NCBI RefSeq assembly: GCF_030547005.1 | Contig: NZ_JAUOPN010000002.1 | Span: 124,001 to 188,000, forward strand | DNA length: 64,000 nucleotides | DNA from: Maribacter sp. 1_MG-2023 | GTDB taxonomy: Bacteria > Bacteroidota > Bacteroidia > Flavobacteriales > Flavobacteriaceae | Direction of reading: 5' to 3' | Part shown: piece by piece, positions 55,502 through 64,000 of the stretch | How the letters are laid out: each line of letters starts with the position of its first letter | How positions within the stretch are numbered: the first letter of the stretch is position 1 | Notes under the pieces: generated by a model | Databases searched by the model: none | The model's input: the letters and a program-made list of their open reading frames with translations, nothing else | What the model was told of the DNA's origin: nothing | Program-made: the position numbers and the translations under genes

Positions 55502-56164
55502 CTACTCTTCATCTACTATCTCTAAAAATAAATTAGTTGCAATTTGTTTGGATATTCTGATAGACCCTGACCGTGTAGAAATAGTTACAGACCCATCAAA
55601 TTCTTCAATTTCCAATATTTTAAAAGTATCGCCCAAGGCAATTTTATTCTTATCTAAAAACTTTAAAAAAGCTGCCGAAGAATCATTAACCCCAACACAA
55701 GCCCCTTGACTACCAACAGGTAATTCACTTATTAATTTCTTTACAGATTTTGTAAATACTCCGTCTTTGTTAGGGATTGGATCTCCGTGCGGGTCCACTT
55801 TTGGGAATCCTAAATGGGCATCTAATTTATCTATTAAAGCATCACTCTTTATATGTTCTAATTGTTCGGCCACTACGTGTACCTCATCCCAAGAAAAATT
55901 TAATTTGTCTACCAAAAACACTTCCCATAAACGGTGTTTTCGAATTATAGAGAGTGCTACCAGCCTTCCTTTCTCAGAAAGTGACACTCCTTGGTACTTT
56001 TTATAGTTCACCAAAGACTTTTCTGCCAGCTTTTTAATCATGTCGGTAACTGACGACGGTTTCGTTTTCATCTGTTCAGCTATTGCATTAGTAGCAACAG
56101 ACTTACTATTGAACTCGCTTAAATGATAAATAGCTTTTATATAATCTTCTTCAGATAATGTCAT
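55502..56164 (-). CDS. DtxR/MntR-family metalloregulator
   Basis: 220 residues from ATG at 56164. N-terminal winged helix (about 3-65: EEDYIKAIYHL, TNAIAEQMKTKPSSVTDMIKKL), metal-binding dimerisation domain (about 70-145, with LIRKHRLWEVFLVDKL-type helix and EQLEHIKSDALIDKLD), and a C-terminal SH3-like FeoA domain (about 150-220). It represses target promoters when bound to Fe or Mn. It is divergent from a TonB-dependent receptor, with TTTAGA/TCTAAA half-sites between them, and shares a transcript with the ZIP gene. Confidence 0.92.
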   Translation of the reverse strand: MTLSEEDYIKAIYHLSEFNSKSVATNAIAEQMKTKPSSVTDMIKKLAEKSLVNYKKYQGVSLSEKGRLVALSIIRKHRLWEVFLVDKLNFSWDEVHVVAEQLEHIKSDALIDKLDAHLGFPKVDPHGDPIPNKDGVFTKSVKKLISELPVGSQGACVGVNDSSAAFLKFLDKNKIALGDTFKILEIEEFDGSVTISTRSGSIRISKQIATNLFLEIVDEE

Positions 56165-56214
56165 GTTAAAACAATATAAACACAAAAATACATTTTTATA
56201 CGTAAAAACAATTT

Positions 56215-56242
56215 TTTAGATTTGTCTAAAATTATATTTAGA
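56215..56242. promoter_or_regulatory. Three-half-site DtxR/MntR-type operator
   Basis: TTTAGA (56215-56220), four bases, TCTAAA (56225-56230), six bases, TTTAGA (56237-56242, ending in the A of the receptor ATG). The first two form the perfect inverted repeat TTTAGAtttgTCTAAA. Confidence 0.7.
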
Positions 56243-58518
56243 TGATTAAAATTATATTTTTTGCTTGCTCTATTTTATCTTTCGGTATCATAAGTGCGCA
56301 AAAATCTACCATATCTGGCACTGTTTCATCAAATGACGGTTCAGAAGCATATGTAAATATTTACTTAAAAGGAACCGAAATTGGCACTGCATCAAATGAA
56401 AACGGTCAATACACCTTAAAAAACATTCCTTCAGGAAAATACACGCTAATAGCTTCTACCATTGGCTTCGAGAGATTTTACAAAACTATTACAATTGCCG
56501 AAGGCGAAGACCAAATTGTTAATGTCACCTTATCACCTTCTACCGAATCTTTAGATGAAATGGTCGTTACCGGTACCTTAAAACCTGTAAGCAGATTAGA
56601 GAGTCCGGTTCCCGTAGAAGTATACAAACCGACTTTTTTCAAGAAAAACCCAACGGCTAGTATTTTTGAAGCTTTGCAAAACGTTAATGGTGTTAGACCA
56701 CAAATTAATTGCAATGTATGTAATACAGGTGATATTCATATTAATGGTTTAGAAGGTCCGTACACATTAGTACTTATTGATGGGATGCCGATTGTAAGCG
56801 GACTAGGTACGGTTTATGGATTATCTGGTATTCCGAATTCGCTTATTGAGCAAATTGAAGTGGTTAAAGGACCTGCTTCTACACTCTATGGAAGTGAAGC
56901 TGTTGGCGGCCTTATAAATATCATCACAAAAAATAACCTATCTGCTCCCGATTTTTTCGCAGATAGCTTCGTAACCTCATGGGGAGAATTCAACCTTGAT
57001 GTAGGTACTAAATTTAATATTGGCAAAAAGACCAATGTACTCTTAGGTGTCAACTATTTTAAATACAATAACCCTATTGATAATAACGGAGATAATTTTA
57101 CCGATTTGACTTTACAGGACCGTATTTCGGTTTTTCAAAAGTGGAATTTTACCAGAAAAAACTCCAGAATTCTTTCTTTGGCCGGACGTTTTTTTTACGA
57201 AGATAGATGGGGTGGCGAAATGCAATGGACCCCTGAATTTAGAGGTGGAGATGAAATTTATGGAGAAAGTATTTACACCCGCAGATGGGAAGTTTTAGGG
57301 AAATATCAACTACCAGTAGAAGAGCAATTAATGCTTTCTTTTTCTTATAATGACCACAAACAAAACTCTGTTTATGGCGATGTACCGTATTTAGCGGATC
57401 AACGCATTGGTTTTACACAATTAACATGGGACAAAACTATTGGCAAACATAGTCTTTTAGCAGGCACTGCATTACGTTACAATTACTACGATGACAACAC
57501 GCCGGCAACTTTAAGCACCAATGGAAATGAACCAGATGAAGTTTTAATACCAAGTATTTTTGTACAAGATGAAATAGCCTTTAATAAAAAGCATTCTTTA
57601 CTATTAGGTGGTCGTTACGATTATGATGACCGACACGGTAACATTTTTACCCCCAGAGGTGCATATCGTTTTAAATTCACCGATAATGATATAATTCGCC
57701 TAAATGCTGGTACAGGTTTCAGAGTAGTAAATCTATTTACAGAAGATCACGCAGCTTTAACGGGATCAAGAGATGTTATTATTGCCGAAGAACTGAAACC
57801 AGAACGTTCTTTTAACGTAAACCTGAATTATTTAAAGAAACTTTATGGTAACAACGGTACATTTGTAGGCTTAGACGCCTCCGTTTTTTACACCAATTTC
57901 CAAAATGTCATTATTCCTGATTATGACACCAACCCAAATCAGATTATATATGATAATTTAAACGGAACCTCTATTTCAAAAGGTATTAGTGCCAACCTAG
58001 ATGTATCATTCTACAACGGACTAAAACTAATGCTAGGCTGTACATTACAAGATGTAAGTAATACAGAAGATGGGGTAAAGGAAAGACAGATTCTTACAGA
58101 AAGTTATTCAGCAAACTGGAGTGTTAGCTATGATATTCGTACTTGGGATTTATCGGTTGACTACACAGGAAACTTATATGGACCTATGCGTTTACCAACT
58201 TTAGGCGAAAGCGACCCAAGAAGTGATTATTCACCTGCTTGGAGTATTCAAAATATTCAATTTACATATGATGGTTTAAAGAATTTTGAGTTCTACGGAG
58301 GAGTAAAAAATCTTTTAGATTGGACACCTAATAGAGGAAATCCATTTATAATAGCACGTGCAAATGATCCATTTGATAAGGAAGTGACTTTTGACAACAA
58401 TGGTAATGCTGTGGCTACACCAAACAATCCAAATGCATTGACTTTTGACCCATCATACGTCTACGGACCTAACCAAGGCATAAGATCATTTTTCGGGTTA
58501 CGTTACACGTTGAATTAA
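56242..58518 (+). CDS. TonB-dependent receptor, probable metal/heme type
   Basis: 758 residues. Signal peptide 1-19, carboxypeptidase-like domain about 21-105, plug about 110-235 with the CNVCNTGDIHINGLEGPYT segment and VVKGPASTLYGSEAVGG, then a barrel to a C-terminal aromatic-strand end (FFGLRYTLN). The Cys-x-x-Cys in the plug is typical of one group of Bacteroidota metal/heme receptors. Its ATG overlaps a DtxR-type operator, so it should be repressed by metal-loaded regulator. Cargo, iron complex, heme or Mn, not certain. Confidence 0.9.
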   Translation: MIKIIFFACSILSFGIISAQKSTISGTVSSNDGSEAYVNIYLKGTEIGTASNENGQYTLKNIPSGKYTLIASTIGFERFYKTITIAEGEDQIVNVTLSPSTESLDEMVVTGTLKPVSRLESPVPVEVYKPTFFKKNPTASIFEALQNVNGVRPQINCNVCNTGDIHINGLEGPYTLVLIDGMPIVSGLGTVYGLSGIPNSLIEQIEVVKGPASTLYGSEAVGGLINIITKNNLSAPDFFADSFVTSWGEFNLDVGTKFNIGKKTNVLLGVNYFKYNNPIDNNGDNFTDLTLQDRISVFQKWNFTRKNSRILSLAGRFFYEDRWGGEMQWTPEFRGGDEIYGESIYTRRWEVLGKYQLPVEEQLMLSFSYNDHKQNSVYGDVPYLADQRIGFTQLTWDKTIGKHSLLAGTALRYNYYDDNTPATLSTNGNEPDEVLIPSIFVQDEIAFNKKHSLLLGGRYDYDDRHGNIFTPRGAYRFKFTDNDIIRLNAGTGFRVVNLFTEDHAALTGSRDVIIAEELKPERSFNVNLNYLKKLYGNNGTFVGLDASVFYTNFQNVIIPDYDTNPNQIIYDNLNGTSISKGISANLDVSFYNGLKLMLGCTLQDVSNTEDGVKERQILTESYSANWSVSYDIRTWDLSVDYTGNLYGPMRLPTLGESDPRSDYSPAWSIQNIQFTYDGLKNFEFYGGVKNLLDWTPNRGNPFIIARANDPFDKEVTFDNNGNAVATPNNPNALTFDPSYVYGPNQGIRSFFGLRYTLN

Positions 58519-58593
58519 GCACAAAAGACAACTGCTATTTCGTATTTTTGAAATTCTCAGTATTTAATACCCTGAGTTTTGTTTTAAAAATAC

Positions 58594-59736
58594 ATGAACG
58601 AATACGATTACATTATTGTTGGAGCAGGCGCATCTGGTTTATTACTGGCTGATGCCATGCTCAATGATTCGTTTTTTAATGATAAGAAGATATTACTTCT
58701 TGACAAAGACGTTAAAAATAGCAATGATAGAACATGGTGTTTTTGGGAAGAAGGCGATGGTCAGTTCGAGGCTATCGTTCATAAAAGATGGAATTCTATC
58801 CACTTTCAAGGAGAAGATGTTCTTAAAAGAACAGACATTAGTCCGTACTCCTATAAAATGATTAGGAGTATTGATTTTTACAATCACTATTTAGGTAGAA
58901 TAAAAGAATCATCGAACATTACTTTTGTTCAAGAAGCTATGGTAGGCTTAAAAGAGTTAGCCACTGAGGTTACCATAAAAACTACAAATAACACGTATTC
59001 TGGCAAGTACATATTCAATAGTCTTTTTGATTATAAAATGGCAACGGGGCAAAAAAAATATCCGGTATTACAGCAACATTTTGTGGGATGGGTAATTAAA
59101 ACTGAAAAGCCCATTTTCAATGCCAATGAAGTTACCTACATGGATTTTTCCATCCCTCAAAAAGGAAATACCCGTTTTATGTATGTACTACCCTATTCAA
59201 ATGATACCGCATTAATTGAATACACCTTATTCTCAGAGCAATTATTACCCAAAGCCGAATATGAAGCTGCTATAAAAGAATATATAGTAGACCGTTTTCA
59301 ATGTAAAACTTATGAGATTATTGAAAAGGAAGCGGGTAGCATACCAATGACAGCTTATGACTTTAGAGAGCACCATACCAATAGAATTAGATATATAGGT
59401 ACCGCAGGCGGATGGGCAAAACCAAGCACAGGCTACACCTTAATGAGTACAGCAAATAAGATTCCGAAATTAATTGAACTTATAAAACAAGGGAAGCCGC
59501 TTCAAAAACTGAAATTAAAAAATAAGTTCTGGTTTTATGATATGCTCTTTTTAGATGTTTTGCATCATAATAATGGTAACGGACATGCAATTTTCGAATC
59601 TATTTTTAAATCTTTAAAACCACAAATGGTATTTAAATTTCTTGATGAAAAAACAAGTTTAAAAGAAGATATCATTTACATAAATTCTTGTCCGAAAACT
59701 CCATTTATAAAAGCACTATTTAGAAGGCTATTTTAA
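58594..59736 (+). CDS. crtY: Lycopene cyclase (CrtY type)
   Basis: 380 residues. N-terminal FAD/NAD-binding fold YIIVGAGASGLLLADAML, then NDRTWCFWEEG and FYNHYLG, and the motif MTAYDFREHHTNRIRYIGTAGGWAKPSTGYTL, of the CrtY-type cyclases. It converts lycopene to beta-carotene, consistent with yellow flavobacterial pigment. The 3' end overlaps the opposite-strand prenyl synthase gene by four bases. Other carotenoid genes are not in the window. Confidence 0.9.
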   Translation: MNEYDYIIVGAGASGLLLADAMLNDSFFNDKKILLLDKDVKNSNDRTWCFWEEGDGQFEAIVHKRWNSIHFQGEDVLKRTDISPYSYKMIRSIDFYNHYLGRIKESSNITFVQEAMVGLKELATEVTIKTTNNTYSGKYIFNSLFDYKMATGQKKYPVLQQHFVGWVIKTEKPIFNANEVTYMDFSIPQKGNTRFMYVLPYSNDTALIEYTLFSEQLLPKAEYEAAIKEYIVDRFQCKTYEIIEKEAGSIPMTAYDFREHHTNRIRYIGTAGGWAKPSTGYTLMSTANKIPKLIELIKQGKPLQKLKLKNKFWFYDMLFLDVLHHNNGNGHAIFESIFKSLKPQMVFKFLDEKTSLKEDIIYINSCPKTPFIKALFRRLF

Positions 59737-60707
59737 ACCGTTCTATTCATCAGGTTTTCACCAAATTGCTTTAACAAATCTTTGTTTTCAGGCTCTATTT
59801 CCATTTCATCCAATACTTCAAATGCTTTTGTTGTGTAGTCTGAAATAGCAACTTTAGTAGCCCTATCTGCTTCTGTTTTCTCAAAAATTGAGCGTACAGC
59901 CTTAACCTTAGATTCTGATTCTTTTGGCTGAATAGAGTATAAATGCTCTAATTCTTGCTTCATTATTTCAGAACCAGAATTCAATGCTTTTAAATATAAG
60001 TACGTTTTCTTGTTCTCAATGATATCGCCACCTACTTGCTTACCGAAAGTTTCTGGGTCCCCAAATACATCTAAATAATCATCTTGTAATTGAAAGGCAA
60101 TACCAAGATTTAATCCAAAATTATACATTTTCTCTTGTGCTGCATCTGAAGCACCGGCAACAATAGCACCCATTTTTAGAGCAGCTGCAACGAGAACAGC
60201 AGTTTTGTACTCGATCATTTTTAAATATTCAGGTAACATGACATCGTCTCTTGTCTCAAAATCGACATCGTACTGTTGACCCTCACATACTTCTAATGCC
60301 GTTTTACTAAATAACTTGGCTAAATCTCTAAATACATTGGGCTCATAATTTTCAAAAAGCTGATATGCCATAATTAGCATCGCATCACCAGATAGAATAC
60401 CAGTGTTAATATCCCATTTTTCATGAACGGTAGTTTCCCCCCTACGAACAGGAGCATCATCCATAATATCATCATGTACCAAAGAAAAATTGTGAAATAC
60501 TTCAATTGCCAAGGCGGCATCTAAAGCTTTTTTAAAATCGCCCTTAAAAATTTCAGCGGTCATCAATACCAGAACTGGTCTTAAGCGCTTTCCGCCTAAG
60601 CCGAGAATATAGGAAATGGGCTCATAAAGGTTTCTAGGTTCCTTTGTAATTTTCATTGAGTCCAAATATGCAATAAACTCTTCTCGGTATTCATTAATAG
60701 TGTGCAT
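59733..60707 (-). CDS. Polyprenyl (geranylgeranyl/farnesyl-type) diphosphate synthase
   Basis: 324 residues from ATG at 60707; an in-frame start at 60716 adds three residues. Aspartate-rich motifs are DDIMDDAPVRRG (FARM, near 85) and DDYLD (SARM, near 210), both intact, with GGKRLRPVL near the start. It condenses isopentenyl diphosphate with allylic diphosphate. Its convergent partner lycopene cyclase suggests supply of carotenoid precursors, but chain length (C15, C20 or longer) cannot be told with confidence from sequence alone. Confidence 0.88.
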   Translation of the reverse strand: MHTINEYREEFIAYLDSMKITKEPRNLYEPISYILGLGGKRLRPVLVLMTAEIFKGDFKKALDAALAIEVFHNFSLVHDDIMDDAPVRRGETTVHEKWDINTGILSGDAMLIMAYQLFENYEPNVFRDLAKLFSKTALEVCEGQQYDVDFETRDDVMLPEYLKMIEYKTAVLVAAALKMGAIVAGASDAAQEKMYNFGLNLGIAFQLQDDYLDVFGDPETFGKQVGGDIIENKKTYLYLKALNSGSEIMKQELEHLYSIQPKESESKVKAVRSIFEKTEADRATKVAISDYTTKAFEVLDEMEIEPENKDLLKQFGENLMNRTV

Positions 60708-60847
60708 TCCTCGCAATTTTTTTCAAAAATAGAACAAATAAGATTGAAATACCCCCTTTTTACCCTCGAAGGAACAAATCTCTAAACCCTATTATAATCA
60801 AGAAAACTAAGATTTTAACCTCAACGTTGAATTCAATCAAAATAGTG

Positions 60848-61864
60848 TTATAAAGAAGCGCGTTTAATTAACCTTGACGGCATAATAACCTGAGTAACAC
60901 TTTCATTTTTTATATGCCTAGCTGCCGCCTTAGCCATTTCATTAAAATCTGTAGAAATCGTGGTAATACCTCCAAAAACAATCTCTTTCGAAACATTATC
61001 GTTCTGTGAAAGTATACCGATATCTTCTCCGATTACTAACTTTTTACGTACAGAATCACGTAAAATATGCCATAGAATAGTATCACCTAATGCAAAATAA
61101 AGGTTTCCCTTAATTGCAGAACCAATAGTATAGTTTTCTTTAACTACACCATCGATTGAAAACTCCTTTAAAAATTTCTCAAAAGCTTTTTTTATGGTTA
61201 GCGGTGAATAATCGCTCTCTTCATTAAAATAAAGTATAACCTTATTATATTTTTTGATTTCAGGAAGTAATTGTACTAAAGAAGAATAAATAACATCTTC
61301 GAATTCTTGAGAAATGTAAGAAAAGGACTTTCCCAAATTCAAATAACGATCCACTAACAGCAATTTTTTAGGTTCAATATTCTGCAGTAATTGAGCAGAC
61401 TTTTGATTTTGAATAGGTGCAACGACATACATTCCATATTTACCATTAATATTGGTCATAATGGTTTCAAAAACAGTAGGATTATTATGGTGAAAAAAAA
61501 CATCGATTTGAAATCGCTTACCCATCTCTTTTCGAAAGGTTTTGTAAAATTCTTCTTGATAACTCTGAAAAGCAAATAACAACAACGCCATTCTTTTAGT
61601 AATGTTTGTTGCTTGGCTAATTACAAAATACCCTTTTAATTGCCTAGACTCAATTAAGCCTCTATTTTTAAGTTCTTCGTATGCTTTAAAAATAGTTTTT
61701 CGAGCATAACCAATTTCCTCAACCATAATATTTATAGAGGGTAAGCGGTCACCGACGGTCAATTCTCCTCCTTCAATTGATTCAATAACTCCTTGAACCA
61801 ATTGTTCGTGTTTTGTAAGGTTATTATTGTGGGTTAGTTTTAAAATTTTACTAATAACCGGCAT
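60848..61864 (-). CDS. GntR-family regulator with periplasmic-binding-like effector domain
   Basis: 338 residues. N-terminal GntR winged helix (about 10-80: VQGVIESIEGGELTVGDRLPSINIM, then ARKTIFKAYEELKNRGLIESR). The C-terminal 250 residues read as a LacI-like/PBP1 effector domain rather than the usual FadR or UTRA domain. It is divergent from the SusC-type receptor gene, so it probably controls that locus in response to a released sugar. The effector is unknown. Confidence 0.9.
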   Translation of the reverse strand: MPVISKILKLTHNNNLTKHEQLVQGVIESIEGGELTVGDRLPSINIMVEEIGYARKTIFKAYEELKNRGLIESRQLKGYFVISQATNITKRMALLLFAFQSYQEEFYKTFRKEMGKRFQIDVFFHHNNPTVFETIMTNINGKYGMYVVAPIQNQKSAQLLQNIEPKKLLLVDRYLNLGKSFSYISQEFEDVIYSSLVQLLPEIKKYNKVILYFNEESDYSPLTIKKAFEKFLKEFSIDGVVKENYTIGSAIKGNLYFALGDTILWHILRDSVRKKLVIGEDIGILSQNDNVSKEIVFGGITTISTDFNEMAKAAARHIKNESVTQVIMPSRLIKRASL

Positions 61865-62300
61865 AAATTATAATCAAATTAAGAGCCGTCAATATACAAT
61901 TTAATAAAATATATCAAAGTTCTTCCATTTTTAGTTCACTCTTAAACCGTAGTTCAGCAGCGAAGAATTAATAGATAAACCATAATTAAAAACTGAAGTA
62001 AAACGTTCAAGTAAAACTTTTTTTTAAAAATATTTTTTTCATTAAAAAAACCCATCTCCGAAGAAAACCCCCTGTAAACAGGGAATCCTAATGAAATGTT
62101 AACACTGATAGATCCTCAATTTTTTGAGTTTCAAATATCATATTCAAAAAATATCCTAGCAAAATTTATTAAATTAACATTAATTTATATATTTGCTTAC
62201 AGTAGCATAGTGTATCATAGTCTTTTTCTCTCAAAATACTTCCATGAGATTATGATTCCAATGTCAACAACAATAACTAACAACTGTAACAACTAACTTT
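61865..62300. other. Divergent regulatory region before the SusC-type gene
   Basis: 436 bases. It contains the -7 element TATATTTG (62188-62195) for the SusC gene, giving a leader near 100 bases, and an inverted repeat CCCTGT-AA-ACAGGG (62070-62083), a candidate GntR-type operator. A 66-codon open frame at 62096-62296 overlaps the promoter and lacks protein-like composition, so I do not call it a gene. Confidence 0.5.
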
Positions 62301-64000
62301 ATGAATTATCAAAAAAACTTTCCTAAGTTTTCCATGATTCGAAATCATGTAGGCTTAACGATGATTTTATTTTTTAGTGGATTTCTCTTCACCAGTCTCC
62401 ACGCACAAACAACTGTTTCAGGTACTATTACATCAGCCTCAGACAACATGCCGTTACCGGGTGTTTCTGTCATTGATGCAAATAACCCAACAACGGGAGT
62501 ACAAGCAGATTTTGATGGTAATTTTACCATCACCATCGATGATGGCAATTCTAGTTTACGATTTAGCTACATTGGCTTTAAAGCTGTAGTAGTGCCCGTA
62601 AATAACAAAAGTACCATAAACGTTTCTCTAGAAGAAGATGTTGCCAACTTAGACGAAGTAGTTGTCGTTGGTTATGGTACACAGAAAAAAGCAACTGTAA
62701 CTGGTGCAGTTACTGCGGTACAAGGTCCTGTTCTAGAAAGTTCGCCCGCAATTAGTGTATCTAACTCATTGGCAGGTAGACTGCCCGGGGTAGTAATCGT
62801 ACAAACCAGTGGTGAGCCTGGTAATGATGAATCTACTATTAGCATTCGTGGTACAAACACTTTGGGTAACAACGAGCCTTTAATCGTTATAGATGGTATA
62901 CCTGATAGAGATGGTGGTATAGCCCGTATTAATGCGGATGATATTGCAAATATTTCAGTTCTTAAAGATGCATCAGCCGCTATTTATGGTGCTAGAGCAG
63001 CAAACGGAGCTATTATTGTTACTACCAAAACTGGTAAAATTGGTAAAATGCAGATAAATTATAAAGCAGATTTTGGGATTACCAAACCCACAAGAGTACC
63101 AGAAATGGCCAGTGCTGTTGAGTACCAAACCATAATGAATGAGCTAGCTATTTATAATAGTAACATTCCTTCTTCACAATGGAGTGCTGCAAGTAGTGCA
63201 TTCCAAAACTCAGGTAATTATACTATTCCTGGAAGTAGTCCTGCAGAAACAGTTAACGCCGCATTCAGTCCTGAAACAATAAACAATCATAGAACAAAAG
63301 CAGATCCGTGGCTTTATCCTGATACAGATTGGTTTGGCGCAACTTTTAAAGATTGGGGAGAACAACAAAGACACAATCTATCTATTAGTGGTGGTAATGA
63401 AGATTTAAAATATTATGCTTCTTTAGGGTATTCTGACCAAGGTGCGATCTATAAGAATTCTGCGAACAGGTATCAGCAATATAATTTTAGATTAAATACC
63501 GATGCTAGAATTAACGACTACATTTCTACAAAGTTGAGCATGGCATACAGAAAGGAAGATAGAACTTTCCCTACTGAAGGTGCAGGTGCTATTTTTAGAA
63601 TGTTAATGAGAGGTAGACCAAATGAACCTGCGGTTTGGCCGAACGGCTTACCAGGACCGGATATTGAAAACGGACAACAACCGGTAGTGGTAACAACTAA
63701 TGCTACAGGTTATGACAAACAACCAACCGACTACCTTCAATTTACCGGGTCTGTTGATATTACAAACCCATGGGTTGAAGGCCTAAAATTAAACTTAACA
63801 GCAGGCGTAGATCAAAGTCAGTTACGTAGAAAACTATGGCAAACACCTTGGACTCTATACTCACTTGACCGTGATAAATATATAGCCACTGGTGTACCAG
63901 AACTAACGGGATCTATTCGATCAAACTTTACTGACGCAAGATTACTACAGTCTTCAAACAATGTTCTTAACACGAACCTTACGGGTATATTAACTTATGA
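62301..64000 (+). CDS. SusC/RagA-type TonB-linked outer-membrane receptor (3' end outside window)
   Basis: An open frame of 566 codons from ATG at 62301 to the window edge; the barrel end is missing. A signal peptide ends near residue 36 (LHAQT). A carboxypeptidase-like domain (about 38-118: SGTITSASDNMPLPGV) is followed by the SusC plug: VVVGYGTQKKATVTGAV, SLAGRLPGVVIVQTSGEPG, SIRGTNTLGNNEPL and YGARAANGAIIVTT. Barrel sequence starts near 255. Normally paired with a SusD lipoprotein for glycan uptake. A GntR-type regulator is divergent. Confidence 0.95.
   Translation, partial: MNYQKNFPKFSMIRNHVGLTMILFFSGFLFTSLHAQTTVSGTITSASDNMPLPGVSVIDANNPTTGVQADFDGNFTITIDDGNSSLRFSYIGFKAVVVPVNNKSTINVSLEEDVANLDEVVVVGYGTQKKATVTGAVTAVQGPVLESSPAISVSNSLAGRLPGVVIVQTSGEPGNDESTISIRGTNTLGNNEPLIVIDGIPDRDGGIARINADDIANISVLKDASAAIYGARAANGAIIVTTKTGKIGKMQINYKADFGITKPTRVPEMASAVEYQTIMNELAIYNSNIPSSQWSAASSAFQNSGNYTIPGSSPAETVNAAFSPETINNHRTKADPWLYPDTDWFGATFKDWGEQQRHNLSISGGNEDLKYYASLGYSDQGAIYKNSANRYQQYNFRLNTDARINDYISTKLSMAYRKEDRTFPTEGAGAIFRMLMRGRPNEPAVWPNGLPGPDIENGQQPVVVTTNATGYDKQPTDYLQFTGSVDITNPWVEGLKLNLTAGVDQSQLRRKLWQTPWTLYSLDRDKYIATGVPELTGSIRSNFTDARLLQSSNNVLNTNLTGILTY

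Noticed and set aside
62096..62296. 66-codon plus-strand open frame before the SusC gene
   Set aside because: It spans the SusC promoter element, and its composition is AT-driven with no protein-like pattern.
1..64000. CRISPR arrays, insertion sequences, prophage or integrative-element genes
   Set aside because: None seen: no regular direct repeats with spacers, no transposase, integrase or recombinase frames, and base composition is even.

Overview
This 64 kb window comes from an AT-rich chromosome of the Bacteroidota, almost certainly a marine member of the Flavobacteriaceae (Maribacter/Zobellia-like in gene content; the genus cannot be fixed from this alone). The evidence is the number of TonB-dependent and SusC-type outer-membrane receptors with N-terminal carboxypeptidase-like domains, the many short lipoproteins, promoters of the Bacteroidota type (TAnnTTTG at -7), a lycopene cyclase gene, Na+/solute symport, and the RimK, FeoAB, SCO and RseP variants typical of flavobacteria. 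I found no rRNA, CRISPR array, prophage or insertion sequence. There is one tRNA (Asn, GTT).

Layout. 1-1657: edge-truncated gene for two cyclic-nucleotide-binding-like domains fused to a PlsC-like acyltransferase. 1.8-13.2 kb: mixed small genes, including a pentapeptide-repeat protein, an NTF2-like lipoprotein, a small outer-membrane protein, a VOC protein, CBS and M28 peptidase genes, and an SDR-type threonine dehydrogenase. 13.3-20.1 kb (minus): a RimK ligase fused to a retropepsin-like domain, a GNAT-nitrilase fusion, a small acidic protein, a deoxyhypusine-synthase-like enzyme, agmatinase and arginine decarboxylase; the last three form a polyamine route. 20.6-31.7 kb: a secreted protein, a RidA-like lipoprotein, an MFS transporter, both methylmalonyl-CoA mutase subunits, a YqaE/Pmp3 peptide, and a receiver/PAS histidine kinase pair.

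31.8-40.2 kb is the most interesting locus. A TonB-dependent receptor, a GH63-like glycosidase, a 28-residue micro-ORF resembling the first helix of the symporter that follows it, a Na+/solute symporter and a glycerate kinase lie in one direction. A LacI-family regulator is divergent, with two tandem LacI-type operators in the shared promoter. Together they suggest uptake and breakdown of a glycosylglycerate (mannosyl- or glucosylglycerate; mannosylglycerate is the red-algal solute digeneaside) to a hexose plus phosphoglycerate. Next to it, 40.3-44 kb encodes a three-part acyl-CoA (propionyl-CoA) carboxylase, which with the mutase completes most of the propionyl-CoA to succinyl-CoA route (no epimerase is in the window).

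44.2-64 kb: a class V aminotransferase, tRNA-Asn, RseP, an SCO protein, the feoAB operon with a Cys-rich tail peptide, and a metal-homeostasis block (ZIP transporter and DtxR-type repressor divergent from a TonB-dependent receptor, with a three-half-site operator between them). Lycopene cyclase faces a polyprenyl synthase, and a GntR-type regulator is divergent from a SusC-type receptor that runs off the right edge and probably opens a glycan-utilisation locus.
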